64,000 nt of DNA from Nissolia schottii (taxonomy: Eukaryota; Streptophyta; Magnoliopsida; Fabales; Fabaceae): the NCBI GenBank assembly GCA_003254905.1, contig QANU01057563.1:134860-198859 (forward strand), in the 5' to 3' direction. This document shows positions 1 through 11,204 of this stretch, one piece after another; the stretch's first letter is position 1; each line of letters starts with the position of its first letter. Both the position numbers and the translations under genes were made by a program. Under the pieces are notes generated by a model that did no database searches, had not been told where the DNA came from, and saw only the letters and a list, made by a program, of their open reading frames with translations.

Positions 1-214
1 ACTCTTTAAATATATCCTTAGATCAGTATATCTACATAAAAGTACATTTAAATATATTGATTTAAAGATGAATTTAAAAATAAAAAATGACACCTATGAT
101 AGAGTAATTAATTATGAATTGTAAACATCAAAATACACACTATAAAATCAAATGTCAAAAAGTTCGGTGGCCTTTTCCAATAACCATTACTCTTATGTTT
201 TAGAAAGGATTTTG

Positions 215-329
215 TTAAGAAGTGACCTAAAAACACTTGTCAAAAAAACACAAATAGTAATTTATATTAAAAAATGTGAAACTTTTTCATTTTGATTTCT
301 TTAACCAATGCTTTAAGGACATTAGTTAA
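215..329. mobile_element. Hairpin-ended MITE, copy 1
   Basis: A 115-bp AT-rich segment is bounded on both sides by a 29-bp palindrome built as 10-bp arm, 9-bp spacer, 10-bp arm. The left one (215-243) has arms TTAAGAAGTG and CACTTGTCAA; the right one (301-329) has arms TTAACCAATG and CATTAGTTAA. The same design recurs at 1648-1806 and 26781-27209, so it is a repeat family rather than chance. There is no coding capacity. It is most simply a non-autonomous DNA transposon; the superfamily is not known to me. Confidence 0.5.
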
Positions 330-1647
330 GAAAACCCTTTTAAAACACTTAAATGGTCTAAATATTTATGAAACAGTTGTTCCCTGAAATTTACCATTAT
401 TGATTCCTTTATTAGATTGGATCTGGCATAACAATCCCTAGAGTACACTGAAACATGAATATGGGCCAAATTTATTGCTTCTTCATTTGCAAAGGACAAA
501 AGAGAGTATTGTTTATGAACATATTCAATCCAGATCTTCAATGGTAGGTTTTAGATTCCTTGCTTTTCACCGCTGTAAAAGGAGACCAGGAATAATCACG
601 TTCACCTTTGAAAGTCTCGAGGGTCGTTGGAGGCAAATTAAATGCGATCCTAAATGAAAAATGAAGGATTTGCGTAGGTGGATGCGAACGACAGTCAACG
701 GGCCAAAGATGCAACCACAAGCACACAACGGCGGCGCTGAGGCACATGTGGGCGAAACTAACTAGAATACATGACAACAAGGACGACGACAGGCGCTTGA
801 AAGCAATGGATGTTGGCACGTTGAGGGGAGGGACAATGAGCCACAGACGTCGAGCACACCATGGCCAGGGGTTGCACAGAGAAAAGCAGCCCAGGTCCCT
901 TCTTGAGACATTTTCAAAGGGACAAAAATTATTAAATATGTTGCCTCAATTTCAATGTAACTAACCAAATTTAGATAAGCACAAAAATTAAGGCTACATC
1001 TCAAATTTTTCCCAATTAATAATTAAGTTACATCATATGATGCCCCTTTAAGAATATGAGCTTTATTATTAATATGCATTGTAATGACATTTGTTAAAAG
1101 TTCACTAAAATAAAATAAAAATTATTGGAAAGGCAAAAATTGTAATACTTTATTGTATTACTCAGTAAAAAGAGATTTAGTGGGGAGGGATTTAGTGAAA
1201 AGATGAATACTCAATCCGAGAGAGAAAAATGTACAAAAGATAATTGAGAAAATTAACCTTATTTTTTGATAAAATTAAGGTCATTTAATGACTTCTTTTA
1301 GTTTATGTACATTAACCTAAAATAACTAATATTAAGAAACAAAATGAGTAATTAAATGCATTATAAAATTTAAAAACTATCCATTATTAAATATTTAATA
1401 AATATTATTAAAATACTTATCAACTAAATCTAAAAGAAAATATCATAAAAGCAAAATAAATATAACATTTAATTTTGACCAAGATATGTGTGAGGCTCTT
1501 AATTTTGCACGGTGCATCCATCCCTATGAAACCAGCAGGTCCAGTACGGTCAGGGACCATCACGATTTCAATAGTACTTATTCCGGTTGATTTTTGGGTT
1601 TGTTTATTTTAAGAGCAAAATCATATTTTAATTCTCAACGGATTTAG
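330..1647. other. Gene-free stretch
   Basis: AT-rich DNA with no supported gene. A patch at about 580-900 is richer in G+C and carries overlapping short open frames on both strands (for example 746-964 + and 538-819 -). None shows a recognisable domain or splice context, so I regard it as a decayed fragment of unknown origin. Confidence 0.5.
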
Positions 1648-1806
1648 CTAAATAATATTTTTAGGACATTGGTTAAAAAAAGTTAAAGTGATAAGTTTTA
1701 AACTTATAATTCATTTATTATCATTAAAAATAAATAAATTTTACTTTTTTAAATATAAATTTACTATGTTGACTTTCTTAACAAGTGGTTCTAAGGCACT
1801 TGTTAA
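1648..1806. mobile_element. Hairpin-ended MITE, copy 2
   Basis: The right end (1778-1806) is a perfect palindrome, TTAACAAGTG, a 9-bp spacer, then CACTTGTTAA. The left end (1648-1676) has the decayed form ending CATTGGTTAA. Spacers in this family keep a CTAAGG-like core. There is no coding capacity. The arm-spacer-arm size (10-9-10) is identical to the elements at 215-329 and 26781-27209. Confidence 0.5.
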
Positions 1807-2433
1807 TAAAATTTATTTTTAAAAAATGTTTTTTTTCTTTAAAAATAAGATATTGCATTCATTAATCAAAACAATAAATAAATACATTAAGGTCAGAAAG
1901 ACCAGAGAGAAAAAAAAAACAAAAAAAAGAGAGATAATCTCATGTATGCCTAGGTAGCACAACCATACGACAATTTAAATGAGAGATATAAAGTAAGTAC
2001 ATAGAGCAAAATACAGGGCAGAAAAGAAAAACTAATTAAAAGAATAAAAGACAACTATGGGAAGAACTAGATATTAGGTATCGTCAGTGTTATCAGATGC
2101 TCAATTAAAGGAGCACGTTCAAAGTTAGCCGGCGTCATATATCTTTATTAGAGCATTCTAAGGCCTTCATTAATAGGTTCTAGATCTCTCTTTTTGTGTG
2201 TGTGCATTACTAGGAGGGGTTAACATATTTTTAGCATCACCAAATTGGGGGCGCATTCCTTAGGCAGGTGGTGTGCTGGGTTGATTGTCAAGGAAGGTGA
2301 ACCAACAGCAACAAGCGCTCCAGGGAGGTTAGGATTGTCAATGGTCGGCGAGCAACGCGCCAAAGTCATGGAAAACATGGTAAGAGTGTCGTTGCTGGAG
2401 GCGCTTTCCTAGGCTCTCTGACATGTACCAGAA
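1807..2433. other. Gene-free stretch
   Basis: A-rich sequence, then a moderately GC-rich patch at about 2080-2420 that looks like decayed repeat. I see no open frame or motif I can name. Confidence 0.45.
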
Positions 2434-3964
2434 TGTCGTAATTTTAGGGCACGGTTAAATAATAATTTATAATTGAGCAAACCCTTAAATGTAGTAGTGT
2501 GGGTTAACCTAAGTCATCCCACAAGAAAGTACAAACAATTTAATTTTATTCTATTTAAAAAAAAAGTAAAAGTGGGGGTTTAATGATTATTATAAATAAA
2601 ATAAAACAAAATACACCAAGTAAAAACAATAGCATTCATATAGTTCTTCCTAAATCAAGGATCAATTATCATTGATTCCACAAAATAATATTCATAAAAG
2701 GGTTTGTTGATTATTAGCCAGAAATCTCTAACAAATGTGCAATTCACCTAAGAGATCACGTTCGTTTTCTCCTAAGTATTAATTAGTACAAGAATCAACA
2801 ACAAAGACCTCGATCTCAAATACATATACTAATTTTATTACTCAATTGCACAACTTAATCAAATTTGAATAATTCTCTAAATTCCCTTACGAGCTTGGAC
2901 AATTCTAATTAATCAATTCGAATTACCAATCCTAGCAAATCCTAACTCAATAAATCCTACAATCGTCAAGATTCATTAATTTAGGACTAACCCTAACTAA
3001 TAGCATGCGATCTCTATGTCATCAATAAGAGAACAAGGAAGGAGAATTATCAATCATCATTAAGCACATGAACCTCAAATTAATCCTAATCCTAGAATTA
3101 CCACATGCAAGATATTAGAAAACTACTCTTCCATGAATGGAGGTTTCAAATGCATAATGATAAATAAAGGAGACGAGAGTAAAAAATAATGGAGAATTAA
3201 AATAAACAAAACCTGAATAAAATAAACGGAAGAACTTCGTAAACAATTGGGAGATTGTGTTGTCAATGTGAGCACTTCAACAATCCTTGAAGAACTATAA
3301 CTACGCACTAATAACATAAACCTAAATAACAAAAAATAAAATATCAAATTGCGAAACCTAAAGCTATGGCGGCAAATTATTCAGTTGTGATTGTGAGAAT
3401 ACGTCTATTTATAGAGAATGAGTCCAATGTGAGTGCAAATCCCGCACTTCTGGCGCTGCAGTTGGTAAAACGATAATAACTTTGGTTGCAAATATCAAAT
3501 TAAGGTGATTCAAATATCCAATTAAAGCTAAGAGGCAGCTCCACAACTTTGTATTTGAAGCCAAATCAATATTAAACCTCCGTCTTGATGCAAAATTCGT
3601 GACAAAGTTAGATTTAAAACATCCTTACCAAATCTTGATTTGACTTCAAATTTGCATTTTATGATTGAAATCTTCTCTTCAATTCTTTTCTTCAATTTCA
3701 TCAAATTTTTTTGCTAATCTCCTTCAAATCTTCAGTGATTCTCTTGACAATTTATTTTTCTACAATTAAAAAAAACTAAAAAGAAACAAAAAAAATCTAT
3801 AAATTGATTCTTAAGATAAAAAATGGTGCATTAAATTGCATTTTTCTCAACTTTTCACAAAAGAGGATAATGTGCAAAATATATTAATTAAACATTAAAA
3901 CCACACATTTTTAGGATGCAATGTTCAATTATGAAATACTAATATAAGGTATAAAATCCTATCA
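2434..3964 (-). repeat. Gypsy-type LTR, full length
   Basis: Read on the minus strand this runs from TGATAGGATTTTATACC at 3964 to TACGACA at 2434, so it has the TG...CA ends of a plant LTR. It contains a CTATAAATAG promoter-like TATA motif near 3400. Its first about 430 bp are repeated, diverged, at 5930-6346 in the same orientation. It is about 1.53 kb long, in keeping with large gypsy LTRs. I see no matching 5-bp target duplication (flanks CAGAA and AAATA), so it could be the 3' LTR of a decayed element covering 2434-6346. The short reading frame at 3123-3347 lies in the LTR and is not a gene. Confidence 0.5.
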
Positions 3965-5929
3965 AAATACCCTACATTTGAACAATTGCATGTATTCATG
4001 TTAGGAACTAAGAACAAAAGCAAACCAAAAATAAAAATAAAACAAAAACAAAGAGCAAATTTTTTTTTTGGTACGACCCTATTTGCATCCCCTACAAAGC
4101 TGTGAAACTTAGGGAGACACTTAAGTCAACTCACTAACTATCAGACAACTATGCAATATATACATATGACAATCCACGAATAGATTACATTCAACAAGAG
4201 ATAGCATCACTGTGTGTGATCACCCATAGTTCTCTAGGAAAAGAAAAAGGGAAAGTTTGTGCGTTGCAGTGCCCTAGGTGCGCTATAGCGGCACAGAGAA
4301 ACGAGGGAGCGCTGCGTCAATGTAGGATTTGGGGGTCTCCAGCTCCCCCTATATATAGAAGTCTCTTGTGACTTGTGAGTGTTTTTTTTTTTTTTTTGCT
4401 AATTCACTCAAAGAGCTCTGAAAGTGCAAACTTTCTCCCAAAGCTGTAGTTATATTTTTATTCTTTAATTCTTCATCATTTTTCTGTCTGTGGGCAAGCA
4501 GTGCTTCCACATAGGATGTCCGGAGCTTCCATCGTTAGTGCTCCTTAGCGGTTAGCCATTTTCAGGTAATTGTCTTTCTTTACGGTCAATTTTTCGATAA
4601 TGTATTATTATTTTAGAAATTATTTAATTGTGCCTATTTTATAAAATCCTAGGAGGTAGAACTTAGTATTTTCTTTTAGGGATTTATGAAGTTGGTTATT
4701 ATTTAGGAACTTGCATATTTATGAAAGTAGTCATTTTATGAAGTTATTTGTGAAACTATTTTTAGAAACTCATGGAAGCTATTTTTGAACTACATAGGAC
4801 GATATGTTTTATTGCATTAAGTATGTCATGCTGCATGTGTATGATATTTATGAATTAAATCATGTTCAACTATCAGTTATGTTATCATGTTCATGTTATA
4901 TCAAGTTATGTTGTTTAAACTATTTTCATAGGAGTTATATCTAGGATAGAACTGTAAGTCAGCAATAGCCTACGTTGACTCTGATATACCTTATACAATT
5001 GTAACTTATAATAGGATTCACGTAGAAGTAGGGAAAGACAATGAAGCCTGGACATGGAAGCTCACGACGCCTGGTGTCATGTATCACGTATAATGTATAA
5101 TGTATCATGTCATGTAGATTAGGGCAAGGCCGTAAAACCCAGACATTTCAAAAATATCTAAACCGTAATGTTCGGATTGTTTGTTTAGATAACTCCCTAC
5201 TTGTTATATTTTCAAACGTTTTTACGTACTATGTTTTATTATCTAAACGTTTTCATATTTGCTATCATATTATGTATTGCATTTGCATGCATGATTATGA
5301 ACTATCCCATGTCGTCGTGGGGTCATTCACTGTGCGATGACTCACCCCTCATCAACCATTTTTCAGATAATGTCAACAAAGAGATGCCGCTCATTCAGTA
5401 GTCTCCGGCAGATTAAACTCTTGGTGAGTTTTACGTTGCGGTGGAGTATTCTTTAGTTTTATTTCAATTATTAGGACTATTTATGTTTTCGTATTTTGAT
5501 TATTAATTCATATCTTATGTAAAAGATTTTATTTTATTAATTTATGATGCTTAGTTTATTTTAAAAGGTTTCCTTTTTATTTGTTTATAAAAGCTAAACG
5601 TTTTCATGATTAGTACGTTAAGAGACTTTCGTCAGGGAACTAGTCCCTTGCGTGCTTATGGCGATTTCTAGGATCATCACATTGTGAACAAACATCAATT
5701 TTTCCTTGCATAAAAATCATGAGCAAAGAATAAATTAAGGCATGTTAAAAGGCTTCACTGGTTAGTGTATGTCACTCATGACTCATAGTGTATAGGTTCA
5801 TCCAATGTTTGCTCAAACCCCACACTAGAGTCGCCTCCATAGGTTTGACTTTCTTCTATACATCATGGATCACCAATTAAACATGACTTGCATCAAGAGG
5901 TCTTTTTAAAGGTTGTAATGGGATCACGA
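3965..5929. other. Decayed interior between two LTR copies
   Basis: No protease, integrase or reverse transcriptase frame survives. The stretch holds poly-T (about 4383-4399), a TATATATAG motif near 4352, and short open frames at 5107-5401 with no known domain. It lies between the LTR copies at 2434-3964 and 5930-6346, so it is probably the rearranged interior of that element or later insertions. Confidence 0.35.
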
Positions 5930-6346
5930 AAGCTCTACAACTTTGTAGTTAAAGCTAAATCGAGATTCAACCTCCATCCTAGTGCAAAATCTGTGGCCTT
6001 TCACCAAATCTTGTTGGATTTAACTTCAAATTTGTATTTTATGATCCAAATCTTCTCTTCAAATCTCTTCTTTAATTTTATCAAATTTTTTCTTCTAATC
6101 TCCTTCAAATATTCATTGAATCTCTTGGCAATTTATTTCTCTACAATTAAAATAAAAAAACTAAAAAGAAAAAAAATACAAATTGATCCCTAAGATTAAA
6201 AAAACGGTGCCTTAAATTACATTTTTCTTAATTTTTCACAAAAGAAAATAATGTGCAAAACATATTAATTAAACATTAAAAATCACACATTTTTATATCA
6301 CAATGTTCAATTATAAAATAATAATAGGGTATAAAACCTCCTATCA
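5930..6346 (-). repeat. Truncated second copy of the gypsy-type LTR
   Basis: This matches about 3536-3964 over roughly 420 bp with many substitutions. Both copies share the block around ACAACTTTGTA and both end near TATAAAACCT/CCTATCA. On the minus strand it begins TGATAGGAGG at 6346. It is the upstream-side partner of the LTR at 2434-3964. The reading frame at 5888-6193 crosses it and is not a gene. Confidence 0.5.
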
Positions 6347-7473
6347 CTCTCCTAGTTTTTTCCCACTCATTCTTAAAAAAATACATGCATCTTGCATTAG
6401 TCTTATTATTATCACCATCACTTAAGTTCTTTAATTTTTTAAAGCAGTCTAAACTTTAAAGGCATGTTCTGATTCTAGTGAAATGATCAGTACGGACTCA
6501 CCTAAACTTTTATTTAATAAAAAGGTAATATTTTACTTTTACTAAAAATGTTTTGAAAAGCTAATTTTTTATTTTTGTAAAAGAAAATATAAAACAAACC
6601 AACATTTTAAATGTTAGTTTAACAAAAATTCTAAGCCTATAATACTTATTATTCTCATAAATCTTACGTATTTATGACTAACTTTGCAAATAAAAAAAAC
6701 TTTTCAATTTCACTTTATATAATTTATAATCAATTGAAAAATATAATATAACGTTAATTTTAGGGTGAATTACAATAACTTTTCAGAAATTTAATAAAAT
6801 TATACTCAACATTTCTTTATTTATTTATCCTACACTAACTTTTGAATGTAATTTCACTACATCTTAAGACAGTTTGATGTAATTTTTCCTAATAATATTA
6901 TTTAATAGAGTGAGACGATTAGATGATGAAAAACTCTAGAATATTAGAGGGAGACGATTAGATGATGAAAAACTCTAGAATATTACCCCTTCCTTTTATT
7001 TTTTGGGTACACCTACGCCCTCTTTTCATTTTTATATAGTAAAAAAGTTACATAATTGTGCACGAAGTCCTTGTGTTCAAACAGGGCAAACGAATGATTA
7101 CAACTTTTTCTTTTATAAAACAGACATTCATGATTGAGTTTATTGACCCCGTTGATTGAAGAGATTTATACTAGTGGTGCAAGTTAATTAAAGATATCTA
7201 CAACTCTCCCAATATTAAATTTTGTTTTTTTTATCAATAAAAATCAAATACAAGTTCTTATTTAAGAATATTAAGTATCAAAGAATTTGAGCCAACTAAC
7301 TTAGATTAGGACAAAGTTTGATTTATTATTTCATTTATTTATAGCAGCGTCACTGTCAAGCATTTGTTTTCTTGCGTGGATTCTATGCCATACCTAAAAA
7401 CTTTATAGACAATAGAAAAAGTGATGATTTTTAGCCGTTGATAAAATCTCATTTTATTTATGGCGTTGCTAAC
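6347..7473. other. Gene-free stretch
   Basis: AT-rich DNA without supported features. One near-exact tandem duplication is visible at about 6905-6985, where GAGACGATTAGATGATG and the bases after it occur twice in a row. Confidence 0.5.
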
Positions 7474-8475
7474 ATTCACTCTAATTTTAGTGAATGGTTA
7501 ACTTTACTTATTTAAATTATACGATTTTAAATCATATATGCATCAAATTTTTAATAGTTAAAATTAAAATAAAATATTGTAAGATCATAAATTAGTTATG
7601 CACTTTAAAAGCTCCTATATACAACCAAATCTCTTCTCCTTCTCCTTCCTCTCTCCACCGGCCGTTGTTCCACCAACGACTGTCGCTAGCACTTGCTCCT
7701 CCTTCATGCGCCGCCCTCGCACCTCCTTTGCTCCACCGGTCTAACCCCTCACCGCCACCTCCATCATCCACTACCCCGTCGTTGCCGTTGCCAGCGACAT
7801 TATCAACATAGATTCAAAAGAAAAATAAAAAACAAAAAGCAAACACAGAATCCAAATTGAGGGAAAAAAATCAAAAAAAGCAGAGGAAGGTGGTTTTGCT
7901 TATAGGAACTAAATGGTAGATAACTGACCACCATCCACCCTCCAACAACAAATTTGACCATCGTCCTCACCATGTTCCCTTGCACTTTTCTTTCTTCTTC
8001 TTTATTATTTTCCTGGTGGAGTGGTGGGTGGTGGTGGGAGAAAGAAAGCAAAATTGCAGGCGATAGTGGTGGTTGGTGGTGAAGGCATCGGATGTGTTTG
8101 TGGGAGATAGGGAAAACGATGGTGGAGGGCTAGGGAAAGGAGGGTTTGGGAGGAGAGGACAAAGGAGAGGCAGTGACGATGGTGGTTGGTGGCGGAGGCA
8201 CTGGATTTGAAGACTGGGAAGTTGAGGGGGTGGATTCTATGGGGTAGGCATGCCCACGGGTGATGGTGGGTGGCGAAGGAGAGGGTGAAGAAGAAAAGCC
8301 AAAGGAGAGGAGAATAGAGCAATTGTTTAGGGAGCATTTAGAGTGTATCAACTATGTTAGTTGTATCAATGATCTATTTTAGTATCAATCATTCACAATT
8401 AGGTGTATAGATAGTCTAAAATCAAATAATTTAAATGAACTTAATGAACCATTCACCAAAAAGTGGCGGGTGAAT
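7474..8475. mobile_element. Terminal-inverted-repeat element with GC-rich cargo (Pack-MULE-like)
   Basis: The left end from 7474 inward and the reverse complement of the right end from 8475 inward align over about 70 bp; both contain GTGAATGGTT and, further in, ATTTAAATTAT followed by GATTTTA. Each terminus also folds on itself: ATTCACT...AGTGAAT on the left, ATTCACC...GGTGAAT on the right. Between them, 7625-8300 is a sharply GC-richer insert in AT-rich surroundings. Frames there (for example 8005-8337 -) are low complexity and I cannot name a donor gene. The structure fits a non-autonomous Mutator-like element that picked up foreign sequence; that is inference. Confidence 0.5.
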
Positions 8476-8901
8476 CTTAAAATTTACCTTTATTTATATT
8501 TAATTAGTGTAAAGAGACTAGATAAAGCGTGTGCCTCTACCCATCCATTAGCTTAATTTTTATTATCATAGATGATTTTAGCATGGTATCAAAGCTATCG
8601 TGAGTCTATGACTAAGAGAGGTAGAATTTGATCTCCATTTCAAAAATATATATATTAACGTTACAAGTTAAAAAAAAAAAGTTATTGCGTGAGGGACTTG
8701 TAAAAGGACTATATAAAATTATTCATGTGCCTTTACACGTAAGTTTTAACTTTTATGAGAGATAGTTATTAACAGTTAGTGTATCAATGATAAAACTATA
8801 TGGTATTGCATCCGTACTCTCATTATGAAGGAGCATTTTAGACAAAACCTATGTGTTCAGTTGCCATTTGCAATGACCGGAAAATGAGTGTTGCCTCCTA
8901 G
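8476..8901. other. Gene-free stretch
   Basis: AT-rich. At about 8584 there is TGGTATCAAAGCT, resembling the initiator-tRNA-Met primer-binding site of plant LTR elements, but no LTR precedes it. It is probably a fragment of a dispersed repeat. Confidence 0.4.
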
Positions 8902-9473
8902 TAAGGGTGCACATGGGTTCAAGTAGATCCGACTACTCAAGAAATTTGACCGAACCGAGTTATATATGTTTGAGTTATGTTGGGTAATCAGGTAAATGTG
9001 GTTAAAATCCAATTAAATTGACTTCTAATTAGATTGAGTTGCAGATTTTAAAAATAAACTCGACTATCTGAATCGATAATCCAATTATATTTTTTTAAAT
9101 ATTTTTTAATTTTATTTTATAAATTAAAGTGAGAGAAAAATACACACTATAAAAGATTTATCCCTATTCTACCATTTTATTTCATCATATTTCACTTGCC
9201 TCACCTCATTAATGACATTTAAACACACATGATTATTATTATTTTTTTCCTTTTTTATTTTATTTGTGAGTTTTCATTTTTATTTTTAAAAATAAAAAAT
9301 AAACAAGTAATCTGAAACTACCCGACCCGACCTAACCCGTTCATAGTTGTGTTAAATCGAGTTGGGTTTTGACAAAGAAAAATTGATGAAACTAACCCAA
9401 TCCAACTTGTAGAGATTTGATTGGGTTGACTTTTTCTCCAAACCCGACTCAACCCAATCCGTGTGCAGTCTTA
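8902..9473. mobile_element. hAT-like MITE
   Basis: A 572-bp element starts TAAGGGTGCACATGGGTT and its reverse-complemented end reads TAAGACTGCACACGGATT. Inner parts are complementary too, with repeated ACCCGAC/GTCGGGT-like blocks. The 8-bp flanks CCTCCTAG and CTTCCAAG match at 6 of 8 positions, which is what an old hAT target duplication would look like. It has no coding capacity. Confidence 0.6.
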
Positions 9474-10409
9474 CTTCCAAGGCTCAAATATTCATGATTC
9501 TCTTACTCAAGGTTATTAAGATATCGATTTAAATATTAAAATCTTATGATTTTACAATTTTAAAGAGGTCATATGATCTCATTATTATAAGTTGAATCTA
9601 ACGATCTTACAATTTTATATTTTTATTTTATTCTTTTGATTTTATGTAAAATTTTAATTTTAACAACCTTGTTCCCACTCATTGAGTTTCCATGTAAACC
9701 CAGACAATGTTTACTACTATCAAAGTCTAATATAGTGGATTTCCTTTACGTTAGTACACCTTATTGAACCTAGCTGGCACTAAATCACAATATCACCCGT
9801 GTTTGGCTTTTAGCGACCCCGAATTGATGTGCTTGTATCAGTTTGAGTGATCTTAAATTTAGGTTTGGTGATTTAAAAATGAATTTAAATAGTACTCGAC
9901 TTATTTATTTTTTTTTATTTTATAAAATTTAAGTTTAGGAAAGTTTAAACTTAAATTTGTTAATTAAAACTAAAAGTTACTTTTAGTTTAACTTTTGAAA
10001 TTGGAAAAAAGTTATATTTTAAACTTTAATAATGTAAACACTCTCTCCCACTCACATTCACACTTATATTATATTAATTTATCTTAAAACTATGTCCTGT
10101 CTTTTTTTATTAATTTTATTTTTAAAAGTGTTTTTATTTTATTTCATTTAAACAAAAATAATTCTCTTAAACTTACATTTAAAATATTCAAACGAAATGC
10201 AAATTAATTCTTTCAAACTTAATTTTTCTAAAAATAATTATTTAAAATTAATTATCTCAAACTTAATTCTTTCAAAAGTTAAACCAAATGAGCCCTATAA
10301 AGTTTTAGATGTGATAAATTTTTACTTCTGATATCTATCAAAATTAATTTTGAGTATTTTCACCATAAAACCAAACATAGTATTAATTGATTTAGATGAT
10401 TTTATTTGA
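9474..10409. other. Gene-free stretch
   Basis: Very AT-rich sequence with many short TTTAAA-type blocks. No gene, RNA or intact mobile element is supported. Confidence 0.5.
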
Positions 10410-10653
10410 GTTAAGTACCTACTTAATCCTTAAAAAATGTCTTAGTGTCCTAAGTGGGTTATTAAAAAAATGTCAACTTAATTTTTAAAAGTGTCAACGT
10501 AATTTCTAAAATTTTAAAATATTGTCCTTATTAGTCATTAAAATTAACATGGCAATGTTTTAAAATTTTAAAAATTAAGTTGACATTTTATTATTTTTTC
10601 AATGATTACTTAGAGTACCAAAACATTTATTAGGGATTAAATTGATACCTAAC
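10410..10653. mobile_element. Foldback MITE
   Basis: The first about 90 bp (from GTTAAGTACC) align with the reverse complement of the last about 90 bp (from GTTAGGTATC). Both arms carry ATGTCAACTTAATTTTTAAA, so nearly the whole 244 bp could fold into one long hairpin. It is non-coding. Confidence 0.6.
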
Positions 10654-11204
10654 CCTTCTTATTTTATTCAAGTTAGATTTTATTTTATTTTTTTGAATTT
10701 GGGCCAGACAAAATTAGTTTAATTGGTAAAAGGAACAATGTCGTGTCCTCCTACAAAGAATGGCCTCTGGACAATAGTGAGTAATGTATAGATGTCTTTG
10801 TCATGAGTGTTCAAAAGAGTAGAACCATTCCTTGATCGTGAGGAAATAATTGAAGTTGAATTTACCCATTCTTTAATCTCAATGAGAAAAAATAATAATA
10901 ATAATAATAATTGGAGCAAAAAGAAGAAACAATTGCGCAGTCCGGGGTATAACCCCCAAACCACACAACGAAACTATGAAAATCAGTGATCCAACGGCTG
11001 AAATTAAATTTGCATGAAAAACGAGTAATCCTGTGTCCCCATCCTCTACCGACACCTGCAGGTCACACCCTCTTGACACGAGAAACTGTGAAGTATTTAT
11101 CATTAGTGCTTCAACTTAGCAAATCCACAATCCTATTCTAGCACTCTCACTCTCAGTACTCTCACTCTCAAAAAAACAAAAACCCCAACCACTTTCCCAA
11201 CCCA
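10654..11204. other. Upstream region of the first bHLH gene
   Basis: Presumed promoter and 5' UTR of the gene starting at 11205. It holds an (AAT)n microsatellite at about 10890-10912 and, at 11053-11063, an E-box CACCTG within the 10-bp palindrome ACCTGCAGGT, which a bHLH dimer could bind. The last about 80 bases are CT- and A-rich, typical of a plant 5' leader. Two short frames (10719-11103) overlap here and have no family features. Confidence 0.4.

Noticed and set aside
7803..8351. Overlapping minus-strand open frames of 73-110 residues
   Set aside because: They are Pro/Ser/His-rich low-complexity translations of a GC-rich insert within an inverted-repeat element. No domain and no start or splice context.
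8584..8600. Primer-binding-site-like TGGTATCAAAGCT
   Set aside because: Not preceded by an LTR with TG...CA ends and not followed by retroelement sequence; probably a fragment of a dispersed repeat.
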